DNA from: Maritimibacter harenae
GTDB taxonomy: Bacteria > Pseudomonadota > Alphaproteobacteria > Rhodobacterales > Rhodobacteraceae
NCBI RefSeq assembly: GCF_009882975.1
Contig: NZ_WTUX01000002.1
Coordinates: forward strand, 170,239-234,238
Length of the DNA: 64,000 nt
Direction: 5' to 3'
The notes under the pieces are model-generated. The model was given only the letters and a program-made list of their open reading frames with translations. It had not been told where the DNA came from and did not search any database. Positions 8,543 to 17,740 of this stretch are shown piece after piece (position 1 is the first letter of the stretch; each line of letters starts with the position of its first letter). A program made the position numbers and the translations under genes.

Positions 8543-9918
8543 AGATCTCGTTTCATGGCGCGGCGCACCAGGTGACCGGGTCCTGTCATCTCGTCGAATG
8601 CGCGGGTCGCCGCATCCTGGTCGATTGCGGGATGTTCCAGGGCGGGCATGAACTGCACGAAGACAACGCGGCGAAATTTCCCTTCGACCCCAGGGACATC
8701 GACGCCGTTCTTCTCACGCACGCGCATCTCGACCATTGCGGGCGCCTGCCGCTCCTGGTCAAGCGCGGGTTCTCGGGCGAGGTCGTGTCGACCGGGGCGA
8801 CCAAGGACCTTGCCAAGCTGGTGATGCTGGATTCGGCCCATCTGCACGAGGAAGAGGCCGCGCGCAGGCGCCGGCACGGGCGCGGTGGCGGGCGCCATGA
8901 CCCGCTCTACGAAACGATCGACGCGCTCGACGCGGTCGCGCTGTTCGGCCGTAACGCCCGCTACGCGACGCCCATCGAGGTGGTCCCCGGCATCACGGCC
9001 ACGTTCTTCGATGCGGGGCACATCCTGGGCTCGGCTTCCATCCGGCTGGAGCTGCACGAGAACGGCCGCACGCGGCGGGTGCTCTTCTCGGGCGACCTGG
9101 GGCCCGAGAACCGGCCGCTTCTCAACAACGCCGCCCCGCCGGACGACTGCGACGTGGTGGTGATGGAGACCACATACGGCGATCGCAACCACCGCCCGCT
9201 CGACGCCTCCGTCACCGAGTTCCACGACGCGATCCGCGAGGCCGACGCGCGCGGCGGCAACGTGATCATCCCGACCTTCGCCCTTGAGCGCGCGCAGGAG
9301 CTGCTGTGGTACCTGCGCGAGGGTGTGGGAAGCGGTGCATTGCGCAAGGGCATGCAGATCTTCCTCGACTCCCCGATGGCCATTTCCGCGACCCGGATCT
9401 TCGGCCGGCACGAGGAGGCGATGCGCCCCGAGGTCGCCCGCATGATCCGCGCGGGGCAGGATCCCTTCGCGCTGCCCGGCCTGCGCTTCACGCGGGAGGC
9501 CCATGAATCGATGGCGTTGAATCGGATCCGTTCCGGAGCAGTCATCATGGCGGGGTCGGGCATGTGCACCGGGGGCCGCGTGCGCCATCACCTGCGCCAC
9601 AACCTGTCCCATGCCGATTGCAGCGTGATCTTCGTGGGGTTCGCCGCGGAAGGAACCCTCGCGCGGATCATCATCGACGGAGCGAAGCACGTGAAGCTCT
9701 TCGGCGACCAGGTCCCGGTCAACGCGCGGATCTTCACCATCAACGGTTTCTCCGCCCATGCCGGGGCGAGCGATCTTGCGAACTGGCTCGCGCGGGCCGG
9801 GCGGCCGGAGAAGGTGTTCCTCGTGCACGGCGAACACCGCGCGATGACGGCCTTCGCCAAGCGGCTTCGCGGCACGCATGTCGAGATGCCCGAAGCGGGG
9901 CGCGTCTACGAGCTCTGA
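8539..9918 (+). CDS. Beta-CASP metallo-beta-lactamase-fold hydrolase (RNA-processing type)
   Basis: Protein of 459 residues of the CPSF/YSH1-like group, expected to be a zinc-dependent nuclease. The MBL core has the metal motif THAHLDHCG near residue 60, then FDAGHILGS and FSGDLG. The beta-CASP insertion starts around VVMETTYGDR. The C-terminal RMMBL segment contains FSAHAGASDL and FLVHGEHRAM, which supply late His ligands. It is translationally coupled to the LOG gene by an ATGA overlap, a pairing I regard as functional. In many proteobacteria these two genes lie beside alternative ATPase operons, which fits the atpD-like stub upstream. The substrate RNA is unknown. Confidence 0.85.
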   Translation: MKISFHGAAHQVTGSCHLVECAGRRILVDCGMFQGGHELHEDNAAKFPFDPRDIDAVLLTHAHLDHCGRLPLLVKRGFSGEVVSTGATKDLAKLVMLDSAHLHEEEAARRRRHGRGGGRHDPLYETIDALDAVALFGRNARYATPIEVVPGITATFFDAGHILGSASIRLELHENGRTRRVLFSGDLGPENRPLLNNAAPPDDCDVVVMETTYGDRNHRPLDASVTEFHDAIREADARGGNVIIPTFALERAQELLWYLREGVGSGALRKGMQIFLDSPMAISATRIFGRHEEAMRPEVARMIRAGQDPFALPGLRFTREAHESMALNRIRSGAVIMAGSGMCTGGRVRHHLRHNLSHADCSVIFVGFAAEGTLARIIIDGAKHVKLFGDQVPVNARIFTINGFSAHAGASDLANWLARAGRPEKVFLVHGEHRAMTAFAKRLRGTHVEMPEAGRVYEL

Positions 9919-9997
9919 GCGCTTTCGGGGCGAAGGTGGCCGAAGCCTGCCGCGCAGGCGGGTTCCAGTTGGCCCGGACTTGGCCAGTCCGCGCTGA

Positions 9998-10768
9998 TCA
10001 GGTCTCGCTTGCGGTCGCGGCGTCCGCGACCACGGCCCTGACCCTTTCGGCATTGTCGGCGGCGGTGCGTCCGTCCGCGTGGACGAGGGAGTTCTCGAAC
10101 CCGACCCGCCGCTTGCCGCCTGCCGCGCGCGCGCCGCTCAGGCATGCCGTTTCGCCCTGGCCGAAGGCGCAGACCGCCCAGTCGGGCGTGATCGCGCGCT
10201 CCCGCATCCAGTCGAGGAACGGATCGAGCATGTCGGGCGTGGAGGTCTGCCCGGAGGTGTAGCGGCCCAGCACGAAGATGAGCTGCAACCCGGAATCCCC
10301 GAGGCGCGCGTCGGGCAGGGTGGCCGCCAGCCCCTCGGCATCCTCCACGGAATAGAGGATGTGCTGGATCGCGATGCCCCGGTCATGCGCCTCTTCGTAG
10401 AAGCGCCGCGCCCCGTCCTCGCGCGTGATCTCGCGCCAGGCGGCCGAGACCATCGTGGCCCCGCTCTCCAACGCGACGCGCTTCTGGTGGTCGGGGGCGT
10501 AGAGCCCGGCGGATTCCGTCGTGATCTGGACGGGCAGGGCGGGAAGCACGCGGCCGAGATGTGCGAGCGCCTCCCGGTAGGCGCCGGCGTCCAGCAGGTG
10601 CCGCCCTCCTTCGTCGCGCAGGTGGAGGTGCAGCCCGTCGGCCCCGGCCTCCGCGCAGGCGCGCGCGGTCTCGGTGATCTCGTCCAGCGTGATCGGCAGC
10701 GCCGGGTGGTCGGCCTTGATCCTGGTCGCGCCGTTCGGGGCGACCATCAGGTCGGGCAGGGGGCTCAC
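9998..10768 (-). CDS. BKACE-family beta-keto acid cleavage enzyme (DUF849)
   Basis: Protein of 256 residues. The family condenses a beta-keto acid with acetyl-CoA and splits it to acetoacetate and a new acyl-CoA, as in 3-keto-5-aminohexanoate cleavage. Diagnostic pieces are APNGA plus K-x-DHP near the N-terminus, the zinc-binding HLHLRD, and TTESAG. It is shorter than the usual 280-310 residues; the C-terminal part is compact. The start overlaps the upstream aminotransferase stop by 4 bases, so transamination of an amino acid to a beta-keto acid followed by cleavage is a natural two-step reading. The true substrate cannot be deduced. The 79-base gap to the convergent gene holds only a 6-bp hairpin (9945-9959). 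Confidence 0.78.
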   Translation of the reverse strand: MSPLPDLMVAPNGATRIKADHPALPITLDEITETARACAEAGADGLHLHLRDEGGRHLLDAGAYREALAHLGRVLPALPVQITTESAGLYAPDHQKRVALESGATMVSAAWREITREDGARRFYEEAHDRGIAIQHILYSVEDAEGLAATLPDARLGDSGLQLIFVLGRYTSGQTSTPDMLDPFLDWMRERAITPDWAVCAFGQGETACLSGARAAGGKRRVGFENSLVHADGRTAADNAERVRAVVADAATASET

Positions 10769-12084
10769 AGCACGGCCCCGAGCGCGGCGTCGAGCTTGTC
10801 GACCAGTTCGCCCAGCTGATCCTCGGTGAGGATGAAGGGCGGGGCCAGGAGCACGTGGTCGCCGCGGCTGCCGTCGATGGTGCCGCCCATCGGGTAGCAG
10901 ATCAGCCCCGCCTCGAAGGCGGCGGCCTTGATCCTGCGGTGGATGCCTTCGGACGGGTCGAAGGGGTCTTTCGTGTCGCGATCCGCCACGATCTCGAGCC
11001 CGCGGAACATGCCGCGCCCGCGGATGTCCCCCACGCTGGGGTGTTGGCCGAAGGCCTCGGACAGTGCTGCCCCCAGCCGCTCGCCCATGTCGGCCGAGCG
11101 GTGGGCCAACCCGCCATCGGTGAGCTTCGTCACCACGACGTCCGCGGCGGCCGTGGCGATGGGGTGGCCGATGTAGGTGTGCCCGTGCTGGAAGAAGCCC
11201 GAGCCCGCCGCGAAAGCGTCATGAATCTCTGCCGTGCACAGCGTCGCGCCGATCGGCTGGTAGCCTGCGCCCAATCCCTTGGCGATGGTCACGATGTCGG
11301 GGACGACCCCGTCCTGTTCGCAGGCGAAGAGCGTGCCGGTCCGGCCCATGCCGCACATCACCTCGTCGAGGATCAGGAGGATGCCGTAACGGTCGCAGAT
11401 CTCGCGGATGCGCTTGAAATAGCCCGGCACCGCGGGCACCGCGCCCATCGTCGCCCCGACCACGGGTTCGGCGATGAAACCGATCACGGTCTCGGGCCCG
11501 ACGCGCTGAAGCTCGGCCTCGAGTTCATCGGCCATGCGCCGGCCATAGTCCACGAGGTCTTCGCCGTCTTCCTGACCGCGGTAGGCATAGCACGGCGCGA
11601 TGTGGCTGGTTTCGACCATCAGCGGCTGGAACGGTGCGCGCCGCCAGGCGTTGCCGCCGGTCCCCAGCGCGCCAAGCGTATTGCCGTGGTAGCTTTGCCG
11701 CCGGGCGATGAACCGGTGGCGTTCCGGCGCGCCGGTTTCGACGAAGTACTGCCGCGCCATCTTGAGGGCGGCCTCGACGGCCTCGGAACCGCCGGAGACG
11801 AAATAGACTTTGTCGAGGCCCTCGGGCGCATGTTCGATCAGCCGGTCGGCAAGCCGTTCGGCGGGCTCCGACGTGAAGAAGCCGGTGTGGGCGAAAGCGA
11901 GGTCTCCGGCCTGACGCGAGATCGCGTCGATCACGTCGGCATCGGAATGGCCCAGGCAGGACACGGCCGCGCCACCGGAGCCGTCGAGGTAATATTTGCC
12001 AGCCTTGTCAATGATATAGGCCCCTTCGCCGCGCACCGCGACGGGCGGTGTGGCACGGGCGCTTCTGTGGAACACGTGAGTCAT
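10765..12084 (-). CDS. Class III PLP-dependent aminotransferase
   Basis: Protein of 439 residues, fold type I, class III (omega-aminotransferase). Visible are the cofactor-phosphate segment SGGSEAVEAALKMAR, the PLP-ring Asp in LILDEVMCGMGRTG, and the Schiff-base Lys in IAKGLGAGYQPIGA. I chose the ATG at 12084 because GAGAGG lies 7 bases upstream; a further in-frame ATG at 12147 has no such site. It forms an operon with the BKACE gene and is divergent from an RpiR-type regulator and a TAXI-TRAP transporter. The set probably takes up and degrades an amino compound, for example a beta-, gamma- or omega-amino acid. Specific activity is not assignable from sequence. Confidence 0.85.
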   Translation of the reverse strand: MTHVFHRSARATPPVAVRGEGAYIIDKAGKYYLDGSGGAAVSCLGHSDADVIDAISRQAGDLAFAHTGFFTSEPAERLADRLIEHAPEGLDKVYFVSGGSEAVEAALKMARQYFVETGAPERHRFIARRQSYHGNTLGALGTGGNAWRRAPFQPLMVETSHIAPCYAYRGQEDGEDLVDYGRRMADELEAELQRVGPETVIGFIAEPVVGATMGAVPAVPGYFKRIREICDRYGILLILDEVMCGMGRTGTLFACEQDGVVPDIVTIAKGLGAGYQPIGATLCTAEIHDAFAAGSGFFQHGHTYIGHPIATAAADVVVTKLTDGGLAHRSADMGERLGAALSEAFGQHPSVGDIRGRGMFRGLEIVADRDTKDPFDPSEGIHRRIKAAAFEAGLICYPMGGTIDGSRGDHVLLAPPFILTEDQLGELVDKLDAALGAVL

Positions 12085-12163
12085 CTTCGACCTCTCAGGC
12101 GCCGATTCGGCCGGCGCGACAGGTTCATGATGAAACAGATGGGTCAAGCGTTGACAATAAATG

Positions 12164-12190
12164 AAACAAATGAAACGGTCATTTTTGTTT
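12164..12190. promoter_or_regulatory. Imperfect inverted repeat, candidate RpiR-type operator
   Basis: AAACAAATGA at 12164-12173 faces TCATTTTTGTTT at 12179-12190; the arms are inverted copies apart from two extra bases on the right. A TTGACA box lies just before (12151-12156). It sits in the divergent control region between the aminotransferase and the RpiR regulator, so autoregulation and control of both directions are plausible. Confidence 0.45.
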
Positions 12191-12226
12191 GATATGATGC
12201 CGCGCGACAGGACAGGGGAGGTCTCC

Positions 12227-13084
12227 GTGCTCGACAGCTTTGAGGAACGCTTGGCCTCGAACTACGATTCGCTGTCGGCCCGCCTGCGGCAGGCCGCGGA
12301 TTACGTCGCAGCACATCCTCTCGATACCGCGACGCGTTCGCTCCGGGCCGTGGCCGATCACTCCGGCCTGCCGCCCGCGACCTTCACCCGGATGTCCAAG
12401 GCATTGGGATACGAGAATTTCCAGGAACTGCGGGATGGACTGCGCCAGCGGCTTGCCCGGCGCGAGTCGAGTTTCGCGGCGCGCGCCACGGCGCTGCAGG
12501 GGGACACGGACGCCTCCGACCTCGTCGCGCGCAACCGCGCGGCCTGCATCGAGAACATCGACGCGCTGGCCGCGGATCTCGACAATGCGCGGGTCGAAGA
12601 GATCGCCGACCGCCTTCACAAGGCGCGCCGCGTCGTGGTGCTGGGCAGCCTCGGTTCGACCGGGATAGCGGAATACACCGCCTACATGGGCAATTTCCTC
12701 GGCGCGGGCTGGACGCAGGCCGGGCGCATGGGCACCTCGGTCGGGGCGTCGCTTGCCGACCTCGGGGAGAAGGACGCGCTGATCGTCTTCACCAAGCCAC
12801 CCTTCGCGGCGACATCGGTGCGCGCGGCGGAATTCGCCTGCGAGCGCGACGTCTTCGTTCTCGTCGTGACCGACACCCACACCTGCCCGGCCTTGCGCCA
12901 TGCCTCGGCCCGGGTCATCGTTCCGACCGACAGCCCGAATTTCTTTTCGTCCTACGTGGCGACCATGTTCCTGGTGGAAACACTCATGGCCACGGTCGCG
13001 AAACGCGCAGGACCCACCGCAACCCGAAGGATTGCGGACGTGGAGGCGGCGAACCTCACCCTTGGTGAGGTGCGTCCCCTCTGA
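12227..13084 (+). CDS. MurR/RpiR-family transcriptional regulator
   Basis: DNA-binding regulator of 285 residues. It has an N-terminal RpiR helix-turn-helix domain (residues about 1-80, with LRAVADHSGLPPATFTRMSKALG) and a C-terminal SIS sugar-phosphate/ligand-binding domain (RRVVVLGSLGSTG, then DALIVFT). The frame is open to an ATG at 12161, but that start would lie at the edge of the inverted repeat at 12164-12190. I prefer GTG at 12227, which has GGGGAGG 5 bases upstream and gives the usual family length. It is divergent from the aminotransferase/BKACE pair and 44 bases before the TAXI receptor, so it probably controls this catabolic and uptake unit. Confidence 0.82.
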   Translation: MLDSFEERLASNYDSLSARLRQAADYVAAHPLDTATRSLRAVADHSGLPPATFTRMSKALGYENFQELRDGLRQRLARRESSFAARATALQGDTDASDLVARNRAACIENIDALAADLDNARVEEIADRLHKARRVVVLGSLGSTGIAEYTAYMGNFLGAGWTQAGRMGTSVGASLADLGEKDALIVFTKPPFAATSVRAAEFACERDVFVLVVTDTHTCPALRHASARVIVPTDSPNFFSSYVATMFLVETLMATVAKRAGPTATRRIADVEAANLTLGEVRPL

Positions 13085-13128
13085 ACACTCGACCAAACCC
13101 GAAGAACCTAACCAACAGGAGATAGGAC

Positions 13129-14100
13129 ATGACACACCACTTCAAACTCGGCTTCGCCGCGGCGACCGCGATGGCGCTCATGGCGCCGCCGGCGATGGCG
13201 CAGGAAGAGTTCATCACCATCGGCACCGGCGGCGTGACCGGCGTCTACTACCCGACCGGGGGCGCGATCTGCCGTCTCGTGAACAAGGGACGCCGCGACC
13301 ACGGCATCCGCTGCTCGGTCGAATCGACGGGCGGCTCGGTCTACAACATCAACACGATCCGCGAAGGCGAGCTCGAGTTCGGCGTGGCCCAGTCTGACTG
13401 GCAGTACCATGCTTACAACGGCACCTCGCGCTTCGAGGAAGCCGGGCCGTTCGAAGAACTGCGCGCGGTGTTCTCGGTCCACCCGGAACCCTTCACCGTC
13501 GTGGCCCGTGCCGACAGCGGCATCGAGACCTTCGAGGACCTCAAGGGCAAGCGCGTCAACATCGGCAACCCCGGCTCCGGCCAGCGCGGCACGATGGAAG
13601 TCCTGATGGACGCGATGGGCTGGACCACCGACGACTTCGCGCTCGCAACCGAGCTCAAGGCCGCCGAACAGTCGGCCGCGCTCTGCGACAACCAGATCGA
13701 CGCGATGGTCTACACCGTCGGCCACCCGTCCGGCTCCATCCAGGAAGCCACGACCGCCTGTGACTCCGTGCTCGTGGACGTGACCGGCGAAGCGGTGGAC
13801 AACCTGATCGAGGAGAACTCGTTCTACCGGACCGCCACCATCCCGGCCGGCATGTATCGCGGCAACGACGAGGACACGACGACCTTCGGTGTCGGCGCGA
13901 CCTTCGTGACGTCGTCGGACGTGTCGGACGAAGCCGTCTACGTGGTGGTGTCGTCGGTCTTCGAGAACTTCGAGGACTTCAAGGGCCTGCACCCGGCGTT
14001 CTCCAACCTGAAGCCGGAAGAGATGATCTCGGCCGGTCTTTCGGCGCCGCTGCATGAAGGCGCGAAAAAGTATTATCAGGAAAAGGGTTGGATGGACTAA
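13129..14100 (+). CDS. TAXI-family TRAP transporter solute receptor
   Basis: Periplasmic receptor of a TRAP transporter, 323 residues. A Sec signal peptide is clear (hydrophobic to MAPPAMAQ at about residue 24). The TAXI signature follows: [17 protein letters not shown], then [13 protein letters not shown] and [20 protein letters not shown] receptors bind carboxylates or amino acids such as glutamate. The gene has AGGAG upstream, follows the RpiR regulator and precedes a fused TRAP permease, separated by a hairpin (14119-14142). The ligand is unknown, but the aminotransferase/BKACE neighbours favour an amino or keto acid. Confidence 0.88.
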   Translation: MTHHFKLGFAAATAMALMAPPAMAQEEFITIGTGGVTGVYYPTGGAICRLVNKGRRDHGIRCSVESTGGSVYNINTIREGELEFGVAQSDWQYHAYNGTSRFEEAGPFEELRAVFSVHPEPFTVVARADSGIETFEDLKGKRVNIGNPGSGQRGTMEVLMDAMGWTTDDFALATELKAAEQSAALCDNQIDAMVYTVGHPSGSIQEATTACDSVLVDVTGEAVDNLIEENSFYRTATIPAGMYRGNDEDTTTFGVGATFVTSSDVSDEAVYVVVSSVFENFEDFKGLHPAFSNLKPEEMISAGLSAPLHEGAKKYYQEKGWMD

Positions 14101-14118
14101 CCTCCCCCTGACAGATCC

Positions 14119-14142
14119 GGGAGGGCGGTGCGCCGCCCTCCC
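14119..14142 (+). promoter_or_regulatory. Intercistronic hairpin between TAXI receptor and TRAP permease
   Basis: GGGAGGGCGG (14119-14128) pairs perfectly with CCGCCCTCCC (14133-14142) around a TGCG loop, and one flanking C-G pair extends it. No T-run follows. The layout repeats that of the polyol operon (binding protein, hairpin, permease). Confidence 0.68.
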
Positions 14143-14198
14143 GCACCCAACACAGACACCGCCAAGCGCAGAGGCCCCGCGGCCGGCAGGGAGGGACC

Positions 14199-16814
14199 AT
14201 GTCCGACAACGAGAAACGCGCCCTCAATGAAGACGAGCTGCAGGAGCTGGTCGCCGCCTCCGACAGCGGCGCGCGCGCCGTTCCCGGCAAGGTGGGCCTC
14301 TTCATAGCGGCGCTGGCGCTTGTCTGGTCGATCTTCCAGGTGCTGCTCGCATCGCCTTGGGCGCCCTACATCCTGCCGTCGGACGCGATCAACAACGCCC
14401 GCCAGATCCACCTCGCCTTCGCGATCTTCCTGTCGGCGATGGCCTATCCGCTCTTCCGCTCCGCCCCGCGCCACAAGGTGCCGTGGTACGACTGGATCCT
14501 CGCCATCGGGGGCGCCGCGCTCGCGCTCTACGGCTATTTCTTCTACGACAAGATCGTCCAGGCCGGCGGGCTGGCCGATGAAACCGACGCGATCGCCGCC
14601 CTCGCGGGCCTGGCGCTGCTCTTCATCGCCGCCTACCGCACGCTGGGCCCCGTGATGGTGATCCTCGCGCTCGTCTTCCTGGCCTATGTCTTCTTCGGTT
14701 CCGGCGAACTGGTGCCGGACTCGATCCAGTGGGCGGGGGCGAGCCTGCGCAAGGCCATGTCGCACATGTGGATCACCTCGGAAGGGGTGTTCGGCATCGC
14801 GCTGGGCGTCTCGACCAAGTTCGTCTTCCTCTTCGTGCTCTTCGGCGCGCTCCTCGACAAGGCAGGCGCCGGGAACTACTTCATCAAGATGGCCTTCGGG
14901 GCGTTGGGCCACCTGCGCGGGGGGCCGGCCAAGGCCGCCGTCGTGGGCTCCGCCGCGACCGGCCTGATCTCGGGCTCCTCCATCGCCAACGTCGTGACCA
15001 CCGGCACCTTCACCATCCCGCTCATGAAGCGGGTCGGCTTCTCTTCGGAAAAGGCCGGTTCCGTCGAGGTCGCCTCGTCCGTCAACGGCCAGATCATGCC
15101 CCCGGTCATGGGCGCGGCCGCCTTCCTGATGGTCGAATACGTCGGCATTTCCTATGTCGAGGTCATCACCCACGCCTTCCTGCCGGCGGTGATTTCCTAC
15201 ATCGCGCTGATCTACATCGTTCACCTCGAAGCGGTGAAGAACAACATGCCGACGCTGGGCGACAAGGTCGTCTCGACGGGCCGCACCATCGGCGGGATGT
15301 TCGCCTTCTTCGCGGGCTTCGCGATCCTGTGCTACGCGACCCAGTTCCCGGTCCGGCTGATCGTGGATCTCGTGCCCACCGGCTCGGGCTGGATCCTCGC
15401 CGCGCTCCTGGGGCTGGTCTACCTGGGCCTGATCTACCTGGCCTCCACGGTCCCGGATCTCGAGCCCGATGATCCGAACTCCGAGCAGGTTGAGCTGCCG
15501 CACATCCCCAGCATCTACAAGTCCGGCCTCTACTACCTGCTGCCGATCATCGTCCTGGTCTATTTCCTGATGATCGAGCGCAAGTCGCCGGGCCTGTCGG
15601 CCTTCTGGGCCACGTTCCTGATGTTCGCCATCCTGCTCACCCAGCGGTCGCTCAAGGCGATGTTCCGGGGCGAGGACAACGCGGTCTCCAAGCTTCGCGA
15701 CGGGGTGCTCGACCTCGTCTCGGGCCTGATCGCCGGGGCCCGCAACATGATCGGGATCGGCCTCGCGACCGCCACGGCGGGCATCATCGTGGGCACCGTG
15801 TCGCTGACTGGTATCGGGCAGGTCATGGCGGACTTCGTCGAGTTCCTGTCGGGCGGCAACCTGATCCTGATGCTGATCTTCGTGGCGATCCTGTCGCTGA
15901 TCCTCGGGATGGGCCTGCCCACCACGGCGAACTACATCGTCGTCTCGTCGCTCATGGTGGCGGTCGTGGTCGAGTTGGGGGCCCAGTCCGGCCTCGTCGT
16001 GCCGCTGATCGCAGTGCACCTCTTCGTCTTCTACTTCGGCATCATGGCGGACGTGACGCCACCGGTGGGGCTTGCGAGTTTCGCGGCCGCGGCCGTGTCG
16101 GGCGGGGACGCGATCCGCACCGGCTTCACGGCGTTCTTCTATTCCTTGCGCACCGTGGCGCTGCCCTTCGTGTTCATCTTCAACACCGACCTGCTCCTGA
16201 TCGACGTGACATGGGTGCAGGGGGTCGTCGTCTTCGTGGTCGCGACGGTCGGCATCCTGATCTTCACCGCGGCGACGATGGGCTGGTTCCTGACGAAGAA
16301 CCGGATCTGGGAGACCGTGGCGATGCTTCTCATCGCCTTCGCGCTCTTCCGGCCCGGCTTTTTCATGGACATGGTGCAGCCGCCCTACCACGACATCGAA
16401 CCGGCCGCCTTCGAGCAGGCCGTGGGCGATGCCGCGCCGGGCCGCGACCTGCGCGTGGTGATATCGGGTCCGGACTTCGACACGCTCGAGATGAAGGACC
16501 TCACCGTCGTGCTCACCGTGCCAGACGTCGAGGGCGCGCAGGCGCGGCTTGACGAATGGGGCATCCTGCTCATGCCCGAGGGCGACCGGATGATCATGGA
16601 CGAGCCGATGTTCGGCACCGAGCTTTCCGACAAGCTCTCGTCCTTCGACTTCTACGGCGAGAACCCGGTCGAGATCACGGCGGTGCGCGCCCCGGCCGAC
16701 CAGATGCCCAAGGAACTGATGTTCATCCCGGCGCTCGCGCTCATGGCCCTGATCGCCTTCCTGCAATCCCGCCGCGCCACCGCGGCCCGTCCCCGAGAAG
16801 GAGCGCTGGCATGA
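14199..16814 (+). CDS. TRAP transporter fused permease (DctQM type) with C-terminal DUF3394-like domain
   Basis: Inner-membrane secondary transporter of 871 residues that fuses the small (DctQ) and large (DctM) subunits, as usual for TAXI systems. The first ~190 residues hold the DctQ-like helices. The DctM part follows with STKFVFLFVLFGALLDKAG, GSSIANVVTTG and the conserved MPPVMGAAAF and LGMGLPTTANY segments. After about residue 730 there is a soluble extension (DLRVVISGPDFDTLEMKDL onward) ending in one more hydrophobic helix; it looks like the DUF3394 tail found on such permeases. Its stop overlaps the start of the universal stress gene (ATGA). Confidence 0.88.
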   Translation: MSDNEKRALNEDELQELVAASDSGARAVPGKVGLFIAALALVWSIFQVLLASPWAPYILPSDAINNARQIHLAFAIFLSAMAYPLFRSAPRHKVPWYDWILAIGGAALALYGYFFYDKIVQAGGLADETDAIAALAGLALLFIAAYRTLGPVMVILALVFLAYVFFGSGELVPDSIQWAGASLRKAMSHMWITSEGVFGIALGVSTKFVFLFVLFGALLDKAGAGNYFIKMAFGALGHLRGGPAKAAVVGSAATGLISGSSIANVVTTGTFTIPLMKRVGFSSEKAGSVEVASSVNGQIMPPVMGAAAFLMVEYVGISYVEVITHAFLPAVISYIALIYIVHLEAVKNNMPTLGDKVVSTGRTIGGMFAFFAGFAILCYATQFPVRLIVDLVPTGSGWILAALLGLVYLGLIYLASTVPDLEPDDPNSEQVELPHIPSIYKSGLYYLLPIIVLVYFLMIERKSPGLSAFWATFLMFAILLTQRSLKAMFRGEDNAVSKLRDGVLDLVSGLIAGARNMIGIGLATATAGIIVGTVSLTGIGQVMADFVEFLSGGNLILMLIFVAILSLILGMGLPTTANYIVVSSLMVAVVVELGAQSGLVVPLIAVHLFVFYFGIMADVTPPVGLASFAAAAVSGGDAIRTGFTAFFYSLRTVALPFVFIFNTDLLLIDVTWVQGVVVFVVATVGILIFTAATMGWFLTKNRIWETVAMLLIAFALFRPGFFMDMVQPPYHDIEPAAFEQAVGDAAPGRDLRVVISGPDFDTLEMKDLTVVLTVPDVEGAQARLDEWGILLMPEGDRMIMDEPMFGTELSDKLSSFDFYGENPVEITAVRAPADQMPKELMFIPALALMALIAFLQSRRATAARPREGALA

Positions 16815-17248
16815 GCCGCATCCAGACCGTGCTTTGTGCAATCGACGTGAACCGTCCGGAAACCGAGGCGGATGTCCTCCAGCGTGCCTGGAAGCTGGCG
16901 AGCGCCGAGGGCGCGCAACTCGACGTGATCTCGGTCGTGCCGGATTACGGCATGTCCGTGGTCGGGGGCTTTTTCGATCAGGATCACACCAACAAGGTGG
17001 TCGAGGACGTGAAGACCATGCTCAACGACCTGGCGGTCAAGGCGCTGGGGGACGAGGTCAACGGGAAGCTCCGTCACCTCGTGGCGGTCGGCAAGGCTTA
17101 CCAGGAGATCCTGCATGTCGCCGAAAAGGACGGCGCCGATCTGATCGTGCTGGGCGCGCATGCGCCGGACCTGAAGGACTACCTTCTCGGCCCGACCGCG
17201 GCGCGCGTCGTGCGCCACACCAGCTCGTCGGTCTACGTGGTGCGTTAA
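16811..17248 (+). CDS. Universal stress protein (UspA family)
   Basis: Protein of 145 residues with the Usp fold: start strand TVLCAIDVNRP, then a helix, LDVISVV, and the ATP-binding GAHAPDLKDYLLGPTAARVVRHTSSSVYVVR-type C-terminus, of which the G-x-H and the GPTAARV loop are the key parts. It is translationally coupled to the TRAP permease. Usp proteins next to TRAP transporters, such as TeaD with TeaABC, modulate transport activity with ATP bound, and that role is likely here. Its stop overlaps the stop of the convergent Lrp-type gene by 4 bases, leaving no room for a terminator between them. Confidence 0.85.
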   Translation: MSRIQTVLCAIDVNRPETEADVLQRAWKLASAEGAQLDVISVVPDYGMSVVGGFFDQDHTNKVVEDVKTMLNDLAVKALGDEVNGKLRHLVAVGKAYQEILHVAEKDGADLIVLGAHAPDLKDYLLGPTAARVVRHTSSSVYVVR

Positions 17249-17712
17249 ACCCCCGCGATGTCGAGGTCGCTGTCGGCCTTCATGGTCTTCAGCACGAAGT
17301 CCGACTGCACCTGCGCCACCTGCGGCAGGATCAGGAGCTTCTCGTGGACGAAATCCGCGAACCGGTCGAGGTCCCTGACCCGCACGTCGAGCAGGTAGTC
17401 GGCGCTGCCCGAGACCGAGAAGGCGGACTGCACTTCGGGCTGGTCGGCGAGCCAACGGGAAAAGTCAGTGTGATCCTCCTTGCCGTGAGCATGAAGCGAC
17501 ACCCGCACGAAGGCGCGGATGTTGAAGCCAAGCTTCCCGGCGTCGAGACGGGCATGGTAGCTTTCGATGTAGCCCGCGGCCTCCAGCGCGCTGCGCCGGC
17601 GCGAGCATTGCGAGGGCGACAGGTTCACGATCTCCGAGAGCGCGCCGTTGGTCAGCGTCCCGTCGCGCTGAAGCGCGGTGAGGATGCGCAGGTCAAACTG
17701 GTCGAGTGACAT
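17245..17712 (-). CDS. Lrp/AsnC-family transcriptional regulator
   Basis: Regulator of 155 residues. The N-terminal helix-turn-helix (FDLRILTALQRDG, then LSEIVNLSPSQCSRRRSALEAAGYI) is followed by the RAM ligand-binding domain (residues about 65-145, with GSADYLLDVRVRDLDRF). It is divergent from the ThDP enzyme gene at 17876, and a perfect palindrome at 17741-17759 lies just upstream of both. Family members respond to amino acids and often control the adjacent divergent gene, so regulation of the ThDP enzyme is the simple inference. Confidence 0.87.
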   Translation of the reverse strand: MSLDQFDLRILTALQRDGTLTNGALSEIVNLSPSQCSRRRSALEAAGYIESYHARLDAGKLGFNIRAFVRVSLHAHGKEDHTDFSRWLADQPEVQSAFSVSGSADYLLDVRVRDLDRFADFVHEKLLILPQVAQVQSDFVLKTMKADSDLDIAGV

Positions 17713-17740
17713 GGGGGCGCCCTTCGTGCTCTGGCTCTTT

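Noticed and set aside
9945..9959. GCCTGC/GCAGGC hairpin between two convergent genes considered as terminator
   Set aside because: Short stem, 3-base loop and no T-run on either strand; too weak to annotate.
14097..16841. Minus-strand open frame of 914 codons opposite the TRAP permease
   Set aside because: Composition is dominated by Arg, His, Asp, Glu and Gly in low-complexity runs, as expected of the mirror of a GC-rich membrane gene. The plus strand has a convincing TRAP permease.
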